Source: Planctomycetota bacterium (GTDB lineage: Bacteria > Planctomycetota > Planctomycetia > Pirellulales > Lacipirellulaceae). Taken from it: 7,291 bases of DNA. The stretch covers positions 1-7,291 of the forward strand of contig JAKEGR010000052.1 in the NCBI GenBank assembly GCA_022615465.1, in the 5' to 3' direction. The notes below the pieces were generated by a model. It was not told the origin of the DNA. It made no database searches and saw only the letters and a list, made by a program, of their open reading frames with translations. The position numbers and the translations under genes are program-made. Position 1 is the stretch's first letter. The number at the start of each line of letters is the position of its first letter. Shown here one piece after another: positions 1 through 6,907 of this stretch.

Positions 1-1
1 A

Positions 2-109
2 AAAACCGGCAAAGTCCAGGAAATCATTCAGATGTGCCAAAAGGCCGAGTTCGATACGTTTGCCCTCCGCGGTAAACAGAGTGACAAGTCAACGCTGTTA
101 GAACCTTAG
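2..109 (+). CDS. ExbD/TolR-family protein, C-terminal fragment
   Basis: The last 35 codons of a gene that begins before the window, ending in TAG at 107-109. The readable tail (KTGKVQEIIQMCQKAEFD, then TFALRG) matches the end of the periplasmic domain of planctomycete ExbD/TolR-like proteins. In these, a helix of the 'VQEIIxxCQxAxF' kind is followed by a short beta strand. ExbD forms the plug of the ExbB-ExbD proton channel in the inner membrane and passes proton-motive force to envelope partners. The membrane segment and its proton-carrying aspartate lie outside the window and cannot be checked. A second exbD-like gene starts 25 bp downstream on the same strand, so the two are almost certainly cotranscribed. 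The family call rests on a short tail plus this context. Confidence 0.72.
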   Translation, partial: KTGKVQEIIQMCQKAEFDTFALRGKQSDKSTLLEP

Positions 110-134
110 CAACAGCCATTCGAAACGCAAGATC

Positions 135-623
135 ATGAGAATCCGTCACCACGCTCGCGACGAGAAGATCGAGTTGCAGATGACGCCCATGATCGACATT
201 GTCTTCCTGCTCAACATCTTCTTCTTGTTCACCTTCAAAATTGTGCTCCCAGAGGGCGACTTCAATATCCGCATGCCTTCGGCCGCGGCCGCCCGCGCGG
301 TGGAGCCAAGCGAGTCCCTGCCATTGACGCTGGCGATGAAAGCCGGCCCAAATGGCGAACTGGCCGACTTGCAATTGGCCGGCCGGTCGTTCGGGAACAG
401 CCGTGATACGTTTGCCCGGCTTCATCAGCACATTCGCTCGCTCGTGGACGATTCTGGCGGCCCCGGCACGGCAAACGATCAGGAAATCGAGCTGGATTGC
501 GACTATGACCTGCACTACGACTATGTCGTGCGGGCCATTACAGCCATCACGGGCTACATCGAAAACGGTCAACCGCACAGACTTATCGATCGCATCAAAT
601 TCACGCCGCCGGAGCGGCGCTAG
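135..623 (+). CDS. exbD: Biopolymer transport protein ExbD/TolR family
   Basis: A complete 162-aa protein with the ExbD/TolR layout. It has a short charged cytoplasmic N-terminus (about residues 1-15), the signature MTPMIDIVFLLNIFFLFTF at 16-34 as the single membrane segment, then a periplasmic domain to the end. Asp21 in the TPMID motif is the conserved membrane aspartate that carries protons in ExbD, TolR and MotB-like stators. Asn27 and the aromatic-rich second half of the helix differ from the usual 'LLIFFMVT' pattern, so this is a divergent member. Length fits the family (about 130-170 aa). It follows another ExbD tail by 25 bp. Paired exbD genes after an exbB are common in planctomycetes and suggest a channel with two different ExbD subunits. 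The ATG has no clear Shine-Dalgarno sequence. The TAG stop at 621-623 lies inside the end of the palindromic element at 620-741. The transported substrate cannot be told. Confidence 0.9.
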   Translation: MRIRHHARDEKIELQMTPMIDIVFLLNIFFLFTFKIVLPEGDFNIRMPSAAAARAVEPSESLPLTLAMKAGPNGELADLQLAGRSFGNSRDTFARLHQHIRSLVDDSGGPGTANDQEIELDCDYDLHYDYVVRAITAITGYIENGQPHRLIDRIKFTPPERR

Positions 624-741
624 CGCTCTGTCAGCCTTGATTGGATGAATGGGTGCCACTGCTGGCTTGTCCAGCAGTGCCAGCGCACGGGTGGACAAAC
701 CACCCATGCCACCCAGCGGTTCACGGTTGACAGAGCACTAG
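620..741. repeat. 122-bp BIME/MITE-like palindromic element with 17-bp terminal inverted repeats
   Basis: The outer ends are CTAGCGCTCTGTCAGCC (620-636) and GGTTGACAGAGCACTAG (725-741), inverted repeats with 2 mismatches in 17. Inside are two arms, 650-680 and the reverse complement of 685-715, which agree at 24 of 31 positions. Each arm folds by itself. The left stem is CACTGCTGG (657-665) with CCAGCAGTG (671-679) around loop CTTGT. The right stem is GGGTGG (689-694) with CCACCC (700-705) around loop ACAAA. No protein is encoded. The design, two short hairpins in opposite orientation, resembles a BIME (paired REP sequences), while the terminal repeats recall a MITE. I recall very similar sequence (GGGTGCCACTGCTGG and flanks) as frequent in Pirellulales genomes, but could not search. 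It lies between convergent exbD and xerD, so it may also act as a transcriptional barrier for both. Confidence 0.8.
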
Positions 742-772
742 TACCCGCCAAACCGTCGGCCCCCAATTAGCG

Positions 773-1711
773 TTACGCCCGCGGGTGAAACGTGTCGTGA
801 ACCTTTTTCAACCGGGAAAGGTCCACGTGCGTGTAGATTTGCGTTGTGGCAATGCTGGCGTGGCCCAGCATCTCTTGCACTTGCCGCAAGTCGGCCCCAC
901 CCGCCAGCAAGTGCGTCGCGAAGCTGTGCCGCAGGGAGTGCGGGCTTAATTCCGCGGGACAGCCGAGTTGGTTGGCATAGAGCTTGATCAATTCCCAAAT
1001 CCGCTCGCGTCGCAAGCGGACGCCGCGTGATGAAAGCAACACGAATTGAGCCAGTTCTCCGCCGCGTTCGGCCAGTTTCGGGCGCTCGTACTGGAGATAC
1101 GCCTCCACGGCTTCGATGGCTCGCCGGCCCAACGGCACGACCCGCTGCTTGTCACCTTTGCCGTGGCACAAACAATAGCGATCATCAAGATGAAGGTCTC
1201 GCGGTCGCAATAACGACAGTTCCGACACGCGGCAGCCGGTGGCATACAGCATTTCGAGCATGGCTCGATCGCGACGCCACCATGGTCGCGGTGGCTTGGG
1301 TGTGGCAAGCAGCGAGTCGACCTCGACCGCCGAGAGCACCGTCGGCACACGCTGCCACAACTTCTGCGTGCCGAGCAAATCGGCTTGGTTGTTGGAAACA
1401 ACCCCTTCAAGCTGAAGGTACCGAAAAAACACTTTGAGCGAGACAACGTGCCGGCTTATCGAGGCGGGCGCTAGTTGCTGTTCGGTCAGCCACGCCGGGT
1501 AACCTGACAAGTCGGAAATCGATAGCCCTTCGATCCGGCGTCCGTTCAGCCACGCAAAAAACCGGCGGAGATCGCGCTCGTAAGCAACAACGGTGTTCTC
1601 CGCCATATGGCATTCGGTACGCAAGTACCGAACAAATGCTTCGCGCCAACGGGATGCGTTCTCCGCGGACGCCGCACGGCGGGGCCTGATCTGTTTGCGA
1701 CTGATCGCCAT
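773..1711 (-). CDS. xerD: Tyrosine recombinase XerD
   Basis: A site-specific recombinase of the XerC/XerD class, which resolves chromosome dimers at dif through a covalent 3'-phosphotyrosine intermediate. Counting from the upstream ATG at 1786 (337 aa), the full catalytic set is present: Arg186 in ATGCRVSEL, Lys210 in GKGDKQR, His283 and Arg286 in SPHSLRHSFATHLL, His309 in MLGHAS and the nucleophile Tyr318 in TTQIYTHV. The Arg-to-Lys spacing equals that of E. coli XerD. The N-terminal SAM-like core-binding domain spans about 44-130. The protein ends in HPRA, as E. coli XerD and B. subtilis RipX do, favouring XerD over XerC. I chose the internal ATG at 1711 (312 aa) because family members are about 300 aa and residues 1-25 of the longer form look non-native. 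Neither start has a good ribosome site. The stop is TAA at 773-775. No dif-like site was seen nearby. Confidence 0.9.
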   Translation of the reverse strand: MAISRKQIRPRRAASAENASRWREAFVRYLRTECHMAENTVVAYERDLRRFFAWLNGRRIEGLSISDLSGYPAWLTEQQLAPASISRHVVSLKVFFRYLQLEGVVSNNQADLLGTQKLWQRVPTVLSAVEVDSLLATPKPPRPWWRRDRAMLEMLYATGCRVSELSLLRPRDLHLDDRYCLCHGKGDKQRVVPLGRRAIEAVEAYLQYERPKLAERGGELAQFVLLSSRGVRLRRERIWELIKLYANQLGCPAELSPHSLRHSFATHLLAGGADLRQVQEMLGHASIATTQIYTHVDLSRLKKVHDTFHPRA

Positions 1712-1931
1712 GGCCGGGAAGCAGGTCTTTCCGAAGGGGGGCCGCCATTTCTTGTCAAGCTGAGACGCCTTGGGGCAAGCTGTCATAATTCTTTATCGAC
1801 AATTTCGCTCCGTCGGTGCCGCTCCAGTCATCGGGCTTCCCAGGTTTGCCCTGGCAGAACATGGCGGGCGTTGGGTATGCTATCGCCGCAAGGATTACGA
1901 CGTTTGGGTGAACTTGCGCGACTGACGTGAC

Positions 1932-3140
1932 ATGCAACAAGTTGTCTTTGACGAGCCGTACGAATTCGTGCCACCTGCCTACTCGGACTGGTGGCCCGCG
2001 ATTCTCCGCCCCTACCTCCGTCGCCACCTCCGCAAAGCTCACGGCGTTCATTCGGTCGAATGCCGCCAAGTGGAGCGATTGCGGGCGTCGCTGGCCGCCG
2101 GCCGCAGCATCGTCCTTACGCCCAATCACTGCCGCTTTGCTGATCCGATGGTACTCGGCGTGCTCGCCCAGCAAGCAGATTGCCACTTATTTGCGATGGG
2201 TAGTTGGCATCTCTTCAAACAGGGCTGGTACCAGCGGACCATGATTCGCCTGATGGGCGCTTTCAGCCTGCTTCGCGAAGGCAACGATCGCCAGGCGATC
2301 GATACCGCGATTGACATCGTCGTGAGCCGCAAGCGACCCCTCGTCATGTTTCCCGAAGGCGCTCTTACGCGCCACAATGACATTGTCGAAGAGATGATGG
2401 ACGGCCCATCATTCATCGCCCGTCAGGCGGCCAAGCGATTGAGAAAAAGCGGCCAGGCCGGTGAAGTGGTGATCCACCCGGTGGCCATTCGTTACGCATT
2501 CCAAGGCGACCTCGAGGCGACTCTGACTCCTGTTATTGACGAGTTCGAGGCCCGTTTTTCCTGGCAGCCTCAGAGACATCTTTCCCTCGTTGAACGCATT
2601 GGAAAAATTGGCAATGCGCTGCTCGCGCTCAAAGAGGTGGAATACCTTGGCACGGCTCGGGCCGGCAATTTGCACGAACGAACCGAGTTGTTGGTCCAAG
2701 AACTTCTCGCCGGCCTGGAGTCGAAGTGGCAGATCAAGGACACATCGGGCAGCGTGATTGCCCGAGTGAAACGGCTCCGCACAGCACTTCTGGCCGAGAT
2801 GATCGCCGGCCGCGTAACGCCCGACGAGCGAGCGGAGCGTTGGCGCGATCTGGCTGCCTGTTATTACGCCCAGCAACTCTCCCACTATCCGCGCGATTAC
2901 GTGCAACCAAACAACAATTTTCCCGAGCATGTTGTTGAGACGGTCGAGCGATTCGAAGAGGACTTTACCGGCCGGTTGGGAATACATGGGCCGTTTCACT
3001 CGGTAATCCAGGTAGGTGAAGCAATCCCTGTGGGCACACATCGTGACCGTAACGCCGGTGCCGACCCCATCATGGCGGAGGTCAAACGGCAGCTTCAGTC
3101 GATGATTGACGGCATGGCTGCCGAGCGGACGCCTGTTTGA
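1932..3140 (+). CDS. PlsC-type phospholipid/glycerol acyltransferase with long C-terminal extension
   Basis: Probably a 1-acyl-sn-glycerol-3-phosphate acyltransferase, a membrane-associated enzyme that transfers a fatty acyl chain to the sn-2 position of lysophosphatidate to make phosphatidate. Motif I is the HX4D dyad, His66 and Asp71 in TPNHCRFADPM. A motif-II-like GAFSLLREGNDR lies at 109-120 with Arg115. Motif III is FPEG at 140-143, expected to bind the substrate phosphate. Residues from about 1-210 make the catalytic domain. Some 190 more residues follow, rich in charged helices, so the protein (402 aa) is much longer than ordinary PlsC (about 240 aa). I do not recognise this extension. 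Acyl donor and exact acceptor cannot be told; a lyso-lipid or ornithine-lipid acyltransferase remains possible. No Shine-Dalgarno precedes the ATG. The 145-bp gap to divergent xerD should hold its promoter, but I saw no convincing -35/-10 pair. Confidence 0.85.
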   Translation: MQQVVFDEPYEFVPPAYSDWWPAILRPYLRRHLRKAHGVHSVECRQVERLRASLAAGRSIVLTPNHCRFADPMVLGVLAQQADCHLFAMGSWHLFKQGWYQRTMIRLMGAFSLLREGNDRQAIDTAIDIVVSRKRPLVMFPEGALTRHNDIVEEMMDGPSFIARQAAKRLRKSGQAGEVVIHPVAIRYAFQGDLEATLTPVIDEFEARFSWQPQRHLSLVERIGKIGNALLALKEVEYLGTARAGNLHERTELLVQELLAGLESKWQIKDTSGSVIARVKRLRTALLAEMIAGRVTPDERAERWRDLAACYYAQQLSHYPRDYVQPNNNFPEHVVETVERFEEDFTGRLGIHGPFHSVIQVGEAIPVGTHRDRNAGADPIMAEVKRQLQSMIDGMAAERTPV

Positions 3141-3255
3141 TGGCTTCCCGCCCTGTGATGTGACGGCGGTAAGCTCCTGGGAAGTCCCAGTGTGCTATCT
3201 TTTCTAGACTCGGGATATGTGTTGCATCCTGCTTCCGATACTCCGCACGCGGCAT

Positions 3256-3261
3256 TAGAAT
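3256..3261 (+). promoter_or_regulatory. Weak candidate -10 box for the YhaM-like gene
   Basis: TAGAAT (5 of 6 to TATAAT) lies 55 bp before the ATG at 3316, within the 175-bp gap after plsC. The hexamer 17 bp upstream, TTCCGA at 3233-3238, is a poor -35. The gap also holds a 5-bp stem, CTGGG (3177-3181) with CCCAG (3186-3190), with a TTTT run about 11 nt later. That is too weak to call a terminator. Separate transcription of the two genes is plausible but unproved. Confidence 0.2.
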
Positions 3262-3315
3262 ACAGACAGCGAGAACCTTGGAACGTGGCCATCAACCCGA
3301 GGGATTCCAAATACC

Positions 3316-4308
3316 ATGCCCAACGTCGTGCCGCTCCATGAACTGACCGACGGCCAAGTGGCCGATTTCTTCGCATTGCTTTCTGAAAAGCAGGAGCTAA
3401 CAACACGGGATGGGAAGCCCTACTTCCGTGTTGCGTTTCGCGATGCCCGGCGACACGTCGGTTTTCCGATTTGGAGCGACTCGCCGCTAGCCGAACCCTG
3501 CCGCAACGATTGGGCGCCAGGGCGGTTCTACAAGCTGCGAGCGACTTTGCGGAATTCCAATTTTGGCCCCCAACTCGAAATCATGAAAATCCGTCCGGTC
3601 GAGGACAGTGACGCGACCGATGGATTCGATCCGCTGATGTGCCAGCCGGTGTCGCAGTTTGAGCCGACGGAGATGTTTGCCGAGTTGATGAACATCGTCG
3701 AATCAAAAATTGCTGACATGGCGTTGCGCGAGTTGGTTGCCGACATTCTCGAACAGCATCGCCAGGAACTGCTCAGTCTGCCCGCGGCCAAACGCAATCA
3801 TCATGCCTTTATTGGCGGCTACCTGGAGCACGTGCTCAGCGTTACCCGCACCTGCTGCTACCTGGCGGACAAGTACACTGAGCACTACGCGGGTCTGCGG
3901 TCGATGATCAGCAAAGACCTGGTCATCGCCGGTGGCGTGCTGCACGATATTGGCAAGCTCCGCGAACTGTCGGTCGGTCCGGCGGGGGCCGATTACACGG
4001 CGGCCGGCTGCCTGATCGGGCATGTGCTGCAAGGCCGCGATATCGTCCGCGAAGCCGCCGCGGGTCGCGCTATCGACCCCGAAACGTTGCTGCGGCTTGA
4101 ACACGTCATCGTCGCCCACCAGCGACTCCCCGAGTGGGGCGCTCCCAAGCCGCCCATGACGCCCGAAGCGCTCATTGTCCACTTCGCCGATGATCTCGAC
4201 GCAAAGCTGCAAATGATGATTGGCACGCTCGAGGAAGATACAACCGAAGGCCCGGTCACTTCCAAACGGAATCCTCTTGGCCAGCCGGTATACCGTGGTG
4301 GCGTGTGA
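3316..4308 (+). CDS. yhaM: YhaM-like 3'-5' exoribonuclease (OB-fold plus HD domain)
   Basis: A 330-aa protein with the two-domain plan of B. subtilis YhaM (about 314 aa), a metal-dependent 3'-5' exoribonuclease. Residues about 10-95 form an OB-like nucleic-acid-binding domain; KPYFRVAFRDARRHVGFPIW and the closing LEIMKIRPV strand are typical. Residues about 155-305 form an HD phosphohydrolase domain. It contains NHHAFIGGYLEHVLSV (His162, His163, His172), the HD pair His210-Asp211 in VLHDIGKL, His236 in LIGHVLQG, His263/His268 in LEHVIVAHQ and the distal aspartates in FADDLDAK (292-295). These are the metal ligands expected of an active HD enzyme. 'KDLVIAGGVLHDIGKLREL' followed by 'ADYTAAGCLIGH' is close to YhaM as I remember it. 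Expected role: cytoplasmic trimming or turnover of short RNA or single-stranded DNA. It stands alone on the + strand, 175 bp after plsC and convergent with prmC, with 74 bp between stops. The substrate is inferred from family. Confidence 0.88.
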   Translation: MPNVVPLHELTDGQVADFFALLSEKQELTTRDGKPYFRVAFRDARRHVGFPIWSDSPLAEPCRNDWAPGRFYKLRATLRNSNFGPQLEIMKIRPVEDSDATDGFDPLMCQPVSQFEPTEMFAELMNIVESKIADMALRELVADILEQHRQELLSLPAAKRNHHAFIGGYLEHVLSVTRTCCYLADKYTEHYAGLRSMISKDLVIAGGVLHDIGKLRELSVGPAGADYTAAGCLIGHVLQGRDIVREAAAGRAIDPETLLRLEHVIVAHQRLPEWGAPKPPMTPEALIVHFADDLDAKLQMMIGTLEEDTTEGPVTSKRNPLGQPVYRGGV

Positions 4309-4327
4309 GGCACTCCGTCTTGAGCCA

Positions 4328-4363
4328 AAGCTGCCTGCTTCCCCCAGCCAACCCCGGCGGCTT
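4328..4363. terminator. Possible shared stem-loop between convergent yhaM and prmC
   Basis: AAGCTGCC (4328-4335) can pair with GGCGGCTT (4356-4363) as an 8-bp stem with one G-U pair and a 20-nt loop. It lies in the 74-bp gap between the two convergent stop codons, where a bidirectional terminator is expected. No strong T-run follows on either strand and the loop is long, so this is weak. Confidence 0.22.
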
Positions 4364-4382
4364 GTTCAACGTTTACACAAAC

Positions 4383-5267
4383 CTACCGCTTCGTTGCCTG
4401 AACTACCCGCGCATGACCGGCCAGGTCGCGAATGGTCGTGCCCGACTCGAACGAAGAAATGTCGCGGATTAGCTGCTCTACGCTGCCGGCAATCATTGGG
4501 CTGATCTCGAGGAGCAGTGCGCCGCCCGCCTTCAGCCGCGTGGCCGCTTGATCGACGAGCGGCGAAATGACGTCCATTCCCCGTTCTCCCGCTTCCAGGG
4601 CGATGTGCGGCTCATGCTCGCGAACGTCCACCGGCAATTCGGCCATCTCGGTCGTGGAGACGTACGGTGGGTTGCTGACGATGTAATCGAACCGCGCATC
4701 GGCCGCCACCTTGGCAAAGAGATCGCTTTCTACAAACTCGATGCGTTCCGCCACCCCGTGCCGCTCCGCATTGCGACGCGCGACCGCCAAGGCAGCCGGG
4801 CTGATGTCGATCGCCACAACGCGCGACTGCCGCAAAAGCTTTGCGCCACAGACCGCCAAAATGCCGCATCCCGTGCCAACGTCCGCGATCTCCAATGACG
4901 CCTCCAGCAGCCCGCGCCGCTTGACATGGTCGAGCAGTGCTACCACCAACAGCTCCGTCTCTGGCCGCGGAATCAATACGTCGGGCGTCACCTCGAAATC
5001 CATTGCATAGAACTCGCGACGTCCTACGAGATAGGCAACCGGTTCCCCCGCTGCTCGCCGGCGGACTAATTCGCGAAACTTCGCGCGAACTTCTTCGCCG
5101 ATCTCTTCCCCATAGGCCGCGTACAGGTCGATCCGCCGGCAGCCGCGTGCCGCCGCCAGCATCACTTCCGCATCCAGCCGCGGATTCTCCGCGCCATGCC
5201 GCCCGAGATAATCAACCGTCCATGACAACAAGCGACCAATCGTCCAAGGCTCGTCGGTCGTCGTCAT
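4383..5267 (-). CDS. prmC: Peptide chain release factor N5-glutamine methyltransferase PrmC (HemK)
   Basis: PrmC transfers a methyl group from S-adenosylmethionine to the glutamine of the GGQ loop in release factors RF1 and RF2, which raises peptide-release efficiency. Counting from the chosen ATG (294 aa), the N-terminal helical domain that docks the release factor spans about 1-85. It is followed by LIPRPETE at 98-105, the SAM-binding motif I DVGTGCGILA at about 129-138, an acidic AIDISP strand end at about 153-158, and the catalytic NPPY at 199-202 in the usual SNPPYVS context. An ATG at 5345 would give 320 aa, but it would overlap the end of prfA by 50 bp and add 26 residues unlike the family. 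The ATG at 5267 leaves a 28-bp gap after prfA and starts just before the expected first helix (WTIGRLLSW). The Cys in GTGCG replaces the more common Ser and should be harmless. The stop is TAG. It lies directly downstream of prfA, the usual substrate-enzyme pairing. Confidence 0.93.
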   Translation of the reverse strand: MTTTDEPWTIGRLLSWTVDYLGRHGAENPRLDAEVMLAAARGCRRIDLYAAYGEEIGEEVRAKFRELVRRRAAGEPVAYLVGRREFYAMDFEVTPDVLIPRPETELLVVALLDHVKRRGLLEASLEIADVGTGCGILAVCGAKLLRQSRVVAIDISPAALAVARRNAERHGVAERIEFVESDLFAKVAADARFDYIVSNPPYVSTTEMAELPVDVREHEPHIALEAGERGMDVISPLVDQAATRLKAGGALLLEISPMIAGSVEQLIRDISSFESGTTIRDLAGHARVVQATKR

Positions 5268-5295
5268 GGATCGGTGGTAGGGAGACAGACCGTCG

Positions 5296-6369
5296 TCAAT
5301 CCAAGCCGCCCATTTGGTCGCGGAGTTGCTGGCGGTCGTAGTCAATTAATGCGTCCGTCACCGGCTGCACGTTGCCGGCCAGAATCTGATCGAGTTTGTA
5401 TAACGTCAGACCAATCCGATGGTCCGTCACGCGGTTCTCCGGGAAATTATACGTGCGGATCCGTTGGCTGCGATCGCCGGAGCCGACCAGGCTCTTTCGC
5501 TCGGCCGCCCGCTTCTGATGCTCTTGCTGTTGGAAGTGGTCGTAGATGCGGGCCGCCAGTTCACGGAGCGCCTTCGACTTGTTCTTAAGTTGGCTTTTTT
5601 CGTCCTGGCACTGCACGACGATGCCAGTTTCAAAGTGTGTCAGCCGCACCGCCGACGCGGTCTTGTTGACGTGCTGGCCGCCCGGGCCGCTCGCACAAAA
5701 CGTATCCAGCCGGTAGTCCTCGGGCTTGAGATTGACCTCAACTTCCTCCGGCTCTGGCAGAACAGCCACGGTTGCCGCCGAGGTATGAATTCGCCCTTGC
5801 TGCTCGGTCTCAGGCACGCGCTGCACCCGGTGCCCACCGCTTTCGTATTGCAGTTCGCGGTAGGTGCCCTCCCCTTCCAAGGCCATCACCACTTCTTTGA
5901 AGCCGCCGAGTTCCGTGGGACTATGGCTGAGAACTTCCGTCTTCCACCCCTTCGTGACGGCATAGTGGCGGTACATTTCATATAGATCGCGGGCAAAAAG
6001 CGCCGCTTCGTCGCCGCCCGTGCCGGCCCGAATCTCCATGATCACGCGCGAGCGATTCGCATCCTCGCCGCCGATCGTCAACTCCAACAGTTCGTTCCAC
6101 AATTCCTCGCGGCGCTCGCGAAGTTCCGGCAGTTCCATCTCAGCCAGTTCGCGAATCTCCGCGTCCTCCCCCTCGATCATCTGCTGCGTTTCGTGGATCT
6201 GCCCGTTGAGTTGCTTGAATTTTCGATACTTATTCGCCAGCCTGGCCAGTGAGCCGTGTTCCCGTACGACGGCCGTGAGGCGCGCGGGCTTCGCGAGTAC
6301 CTCCATGTCGACCAACTCCTTTTCGAGTTGTTCGAACCGAGTCAGTTTCTGTTCCAGTAATTCACGCAT
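5296..6369 (-). CDS. prfA: Peptide chain release factor 1 (RF1)
   Basis: RF1 recognises UAA and UAG in the ribosomal A site and triggers release of the finished peptide. The 357-aa length equals that of typical RF1 (about 355-360). A coiled, charged N-terminal domain spans about 1-100. [16 protein letters not shown] (114-129) is a strongly conserved block. The codon-reading tripeptide is PET at 186-188 ([20 protein letters not shown]). This PxT form marks RF1, whereas RF2 has SPF. The peptidyl-transfer GGQ is at 230-232 in [16 protein letters not shown], with Gln232 the target of Prm[17 protein letters not shown] near the C-terminus is also standard. The ATG at 6369 has no Shine-Dalgarno. It is followed 28 bp later by prmC and preceded by a 272-bp gap after rpmE. 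UAG ends at least four genes here (both exbD genes, prmC and rpmE), so RF1 is needed in this genome. Confidence 0.97.
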   Translation of the reverse strand: MRELLEQKLTRFEQLEKELVDMEVLAKPARLTAVVREHGSLARLANKYRKFKQLNGQIHETQQMIEGEDAEIRELAEMELPELRERREELWNELLELTIGGEDANRSRVIMEIRAGTGGDEAALFARDLYEMYRHYAVTKGWKTEVLSHSPTELGGFKEVVMALEGEGTYRELQYESGGHRVQRVPETEQQGRIHTSAATVAVLPEPEEVEVNLKPEDYRLDTFCASGPGGQHVNKTASAVRLTHFETGIVVQCQDEKSQLKNKSKALRELAARIYDHFQQQEHQKRAAERKSLVGSGDRSQRIRTYNFPENRVTDHRIGLTLYKLDQILAGNVQPVTDALIDYDRQQLRDQMGGLD

Positions 6370-6641
6370 AGGGGTTTGCCGGTGCTGCAGGAATCATGGG
6401 CCGACAGGATACGACTGGCTTTGCCTCGGTTCCGTCTTCCCGGAACAAGAGCCGATGGGAAAGTCGATGGCGCACGGAGTCATGATGCCTGCAAGCATGG
6501 CTCGGCCAGATTGTACTTTGCCGCGGGCCTGCAGGCTACTGTGCCCCAGGCAGGAAGCCCTAGAACCTCGCGGACGACAGCCATCACGACCAGTTGCGTC
6601 GGCCGTCGGCTCCAATCAATGAACGAGAATAGACAAGTCGG
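6370..6641. other. 272-bp spacer between rpmE and prfA, no gene seen
   Basis: No coding region I can support. On the - strand there is a -10-like TACAAT (+ coordinates 6510-6515), but only a poor -35 (TAGCCT, 6533-6538) at 17 bp, so a prfA promoter here is only possible. There is a short stem GTTCCG (6429-6434) with CGGAAC (6441-6446) and a perfect 10-bp palindrome GCCTGCAGGC (6525-6534), neither with an evident role. The open frames crossing it look like chance frames. Confidence 0.5.
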
Positions 6642-6872
6642 CTACTTTTTTCCGCGTTTGAGGCTGGCGTAACCGGCGGCGGCAAACTTGTTCTTGAATT
6701 TCTCGATCCGCCCCGCTGTGTCGATAAACTTCAATTTGCCCGTGTAGAACGGATGGCAAACGTTACAGATATCAACCTTTAGTTCCTTCCGCGTGCTGCG
6801 GGTAACGAACTTGTTGCCACAGCCGCAGGTAACTTGCGTCTCAAAGTATTCCGGATGAATGCCGTCCTTCAT
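6642..6872 (-). CDS. rpmE: 50S ribosomal protein L31, zinc-binding (C+) type
   Basis: A 76-aa ribosomal protein of the large subunit central protuberance, which takes part in the bridge to the small subunit. It begins [20 protein letters not shown] and holds four cysteines, Cys16, Cys18, Cys36 and Cys39, at almost the same positions as in E. coli L31. These coordinate one zinc ion, so this is the C+ form used when zinc is available. [11 protein letters not shown] (36-46) is the family signature, and the lysine-rich tail contacts rRNA. An upstream ATG at 6959 would add 29 residues with no family match, so I chose 6872. AGAAGG, a Shine-Dalgarno-like site, lies 10 nt before the chosen ATG. The rpmE-prfA-prmC order is found in other bacteria. 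The long leader contains a tiered hairpin (see 6908-6951). Confidence 0.96.
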   Translation of the reverse strand: MKDGIHPEYFETQVTCGCGNKFVTRSTRKELKVDICNVCHPFYTGKLKFIDTAGRIEKFKNKFAAAGYASLKRGKK

Positions 6873-6907
6873 GGTTCTCAGGCCTTCTAATTGTCGTGGT
6901 TTGGGAG

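Noticed and set aside
24..707. 227-aa open frame on the - strand across exbD and the palindromic element
   Set aside because: It is the antisense shadow of exbD. Its N-terminus (MGGLSTRALALLDKPAVAP) is simply the translated palindromic repeat, a common source of false hypothetical proteins.
742..772. dif-like recombination site next to xerD
   Set aside because: No pair of Xer-type 11-bp arms around a 6-bp centre is visible here or in the palindromic element. xerD genes are usually not next to dif.
1840..1854. CCAGG/CCTGG hairpin between xerD and plsC as an operator
   Set aside because: A 5-bp stem is expected by chance in GC-rich DNA, and it is not placed over a recognisable promoter.
2409..3041. 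210-aa - strand open frame opposite plsC
   Set aside because: Antisense shadow of the acyltransferase. The + strand protein has clear HX4D and FPEG motifs and this one has none.
3177..3190. CTGGG/CCCAG stem after plsC as a terminator
   Set aside because: The stem is only 5 bp and the nearest T-run begins about 11 nt later, so it is not a credible intrinsic terminator.
3703..4212. 169-aa - strand open frame opposite the YhaM-like gene
   Set aside because: Antisense to the conserved HD domain, with no recognisable features.
5419..5985. 188-aa + strand open frame opposite prfA
   Set aside because: It is entirely antisense to conserved RF1 sequence, with no independent motifs, and results from the GC-rich codon pattern of prfA.
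6598..6611. Tandem GTCGGCC/GTCGGCT repeat
   Set aside because: Two 7-bp units with one mismatch are trivial in GC-rich spacer DNA.
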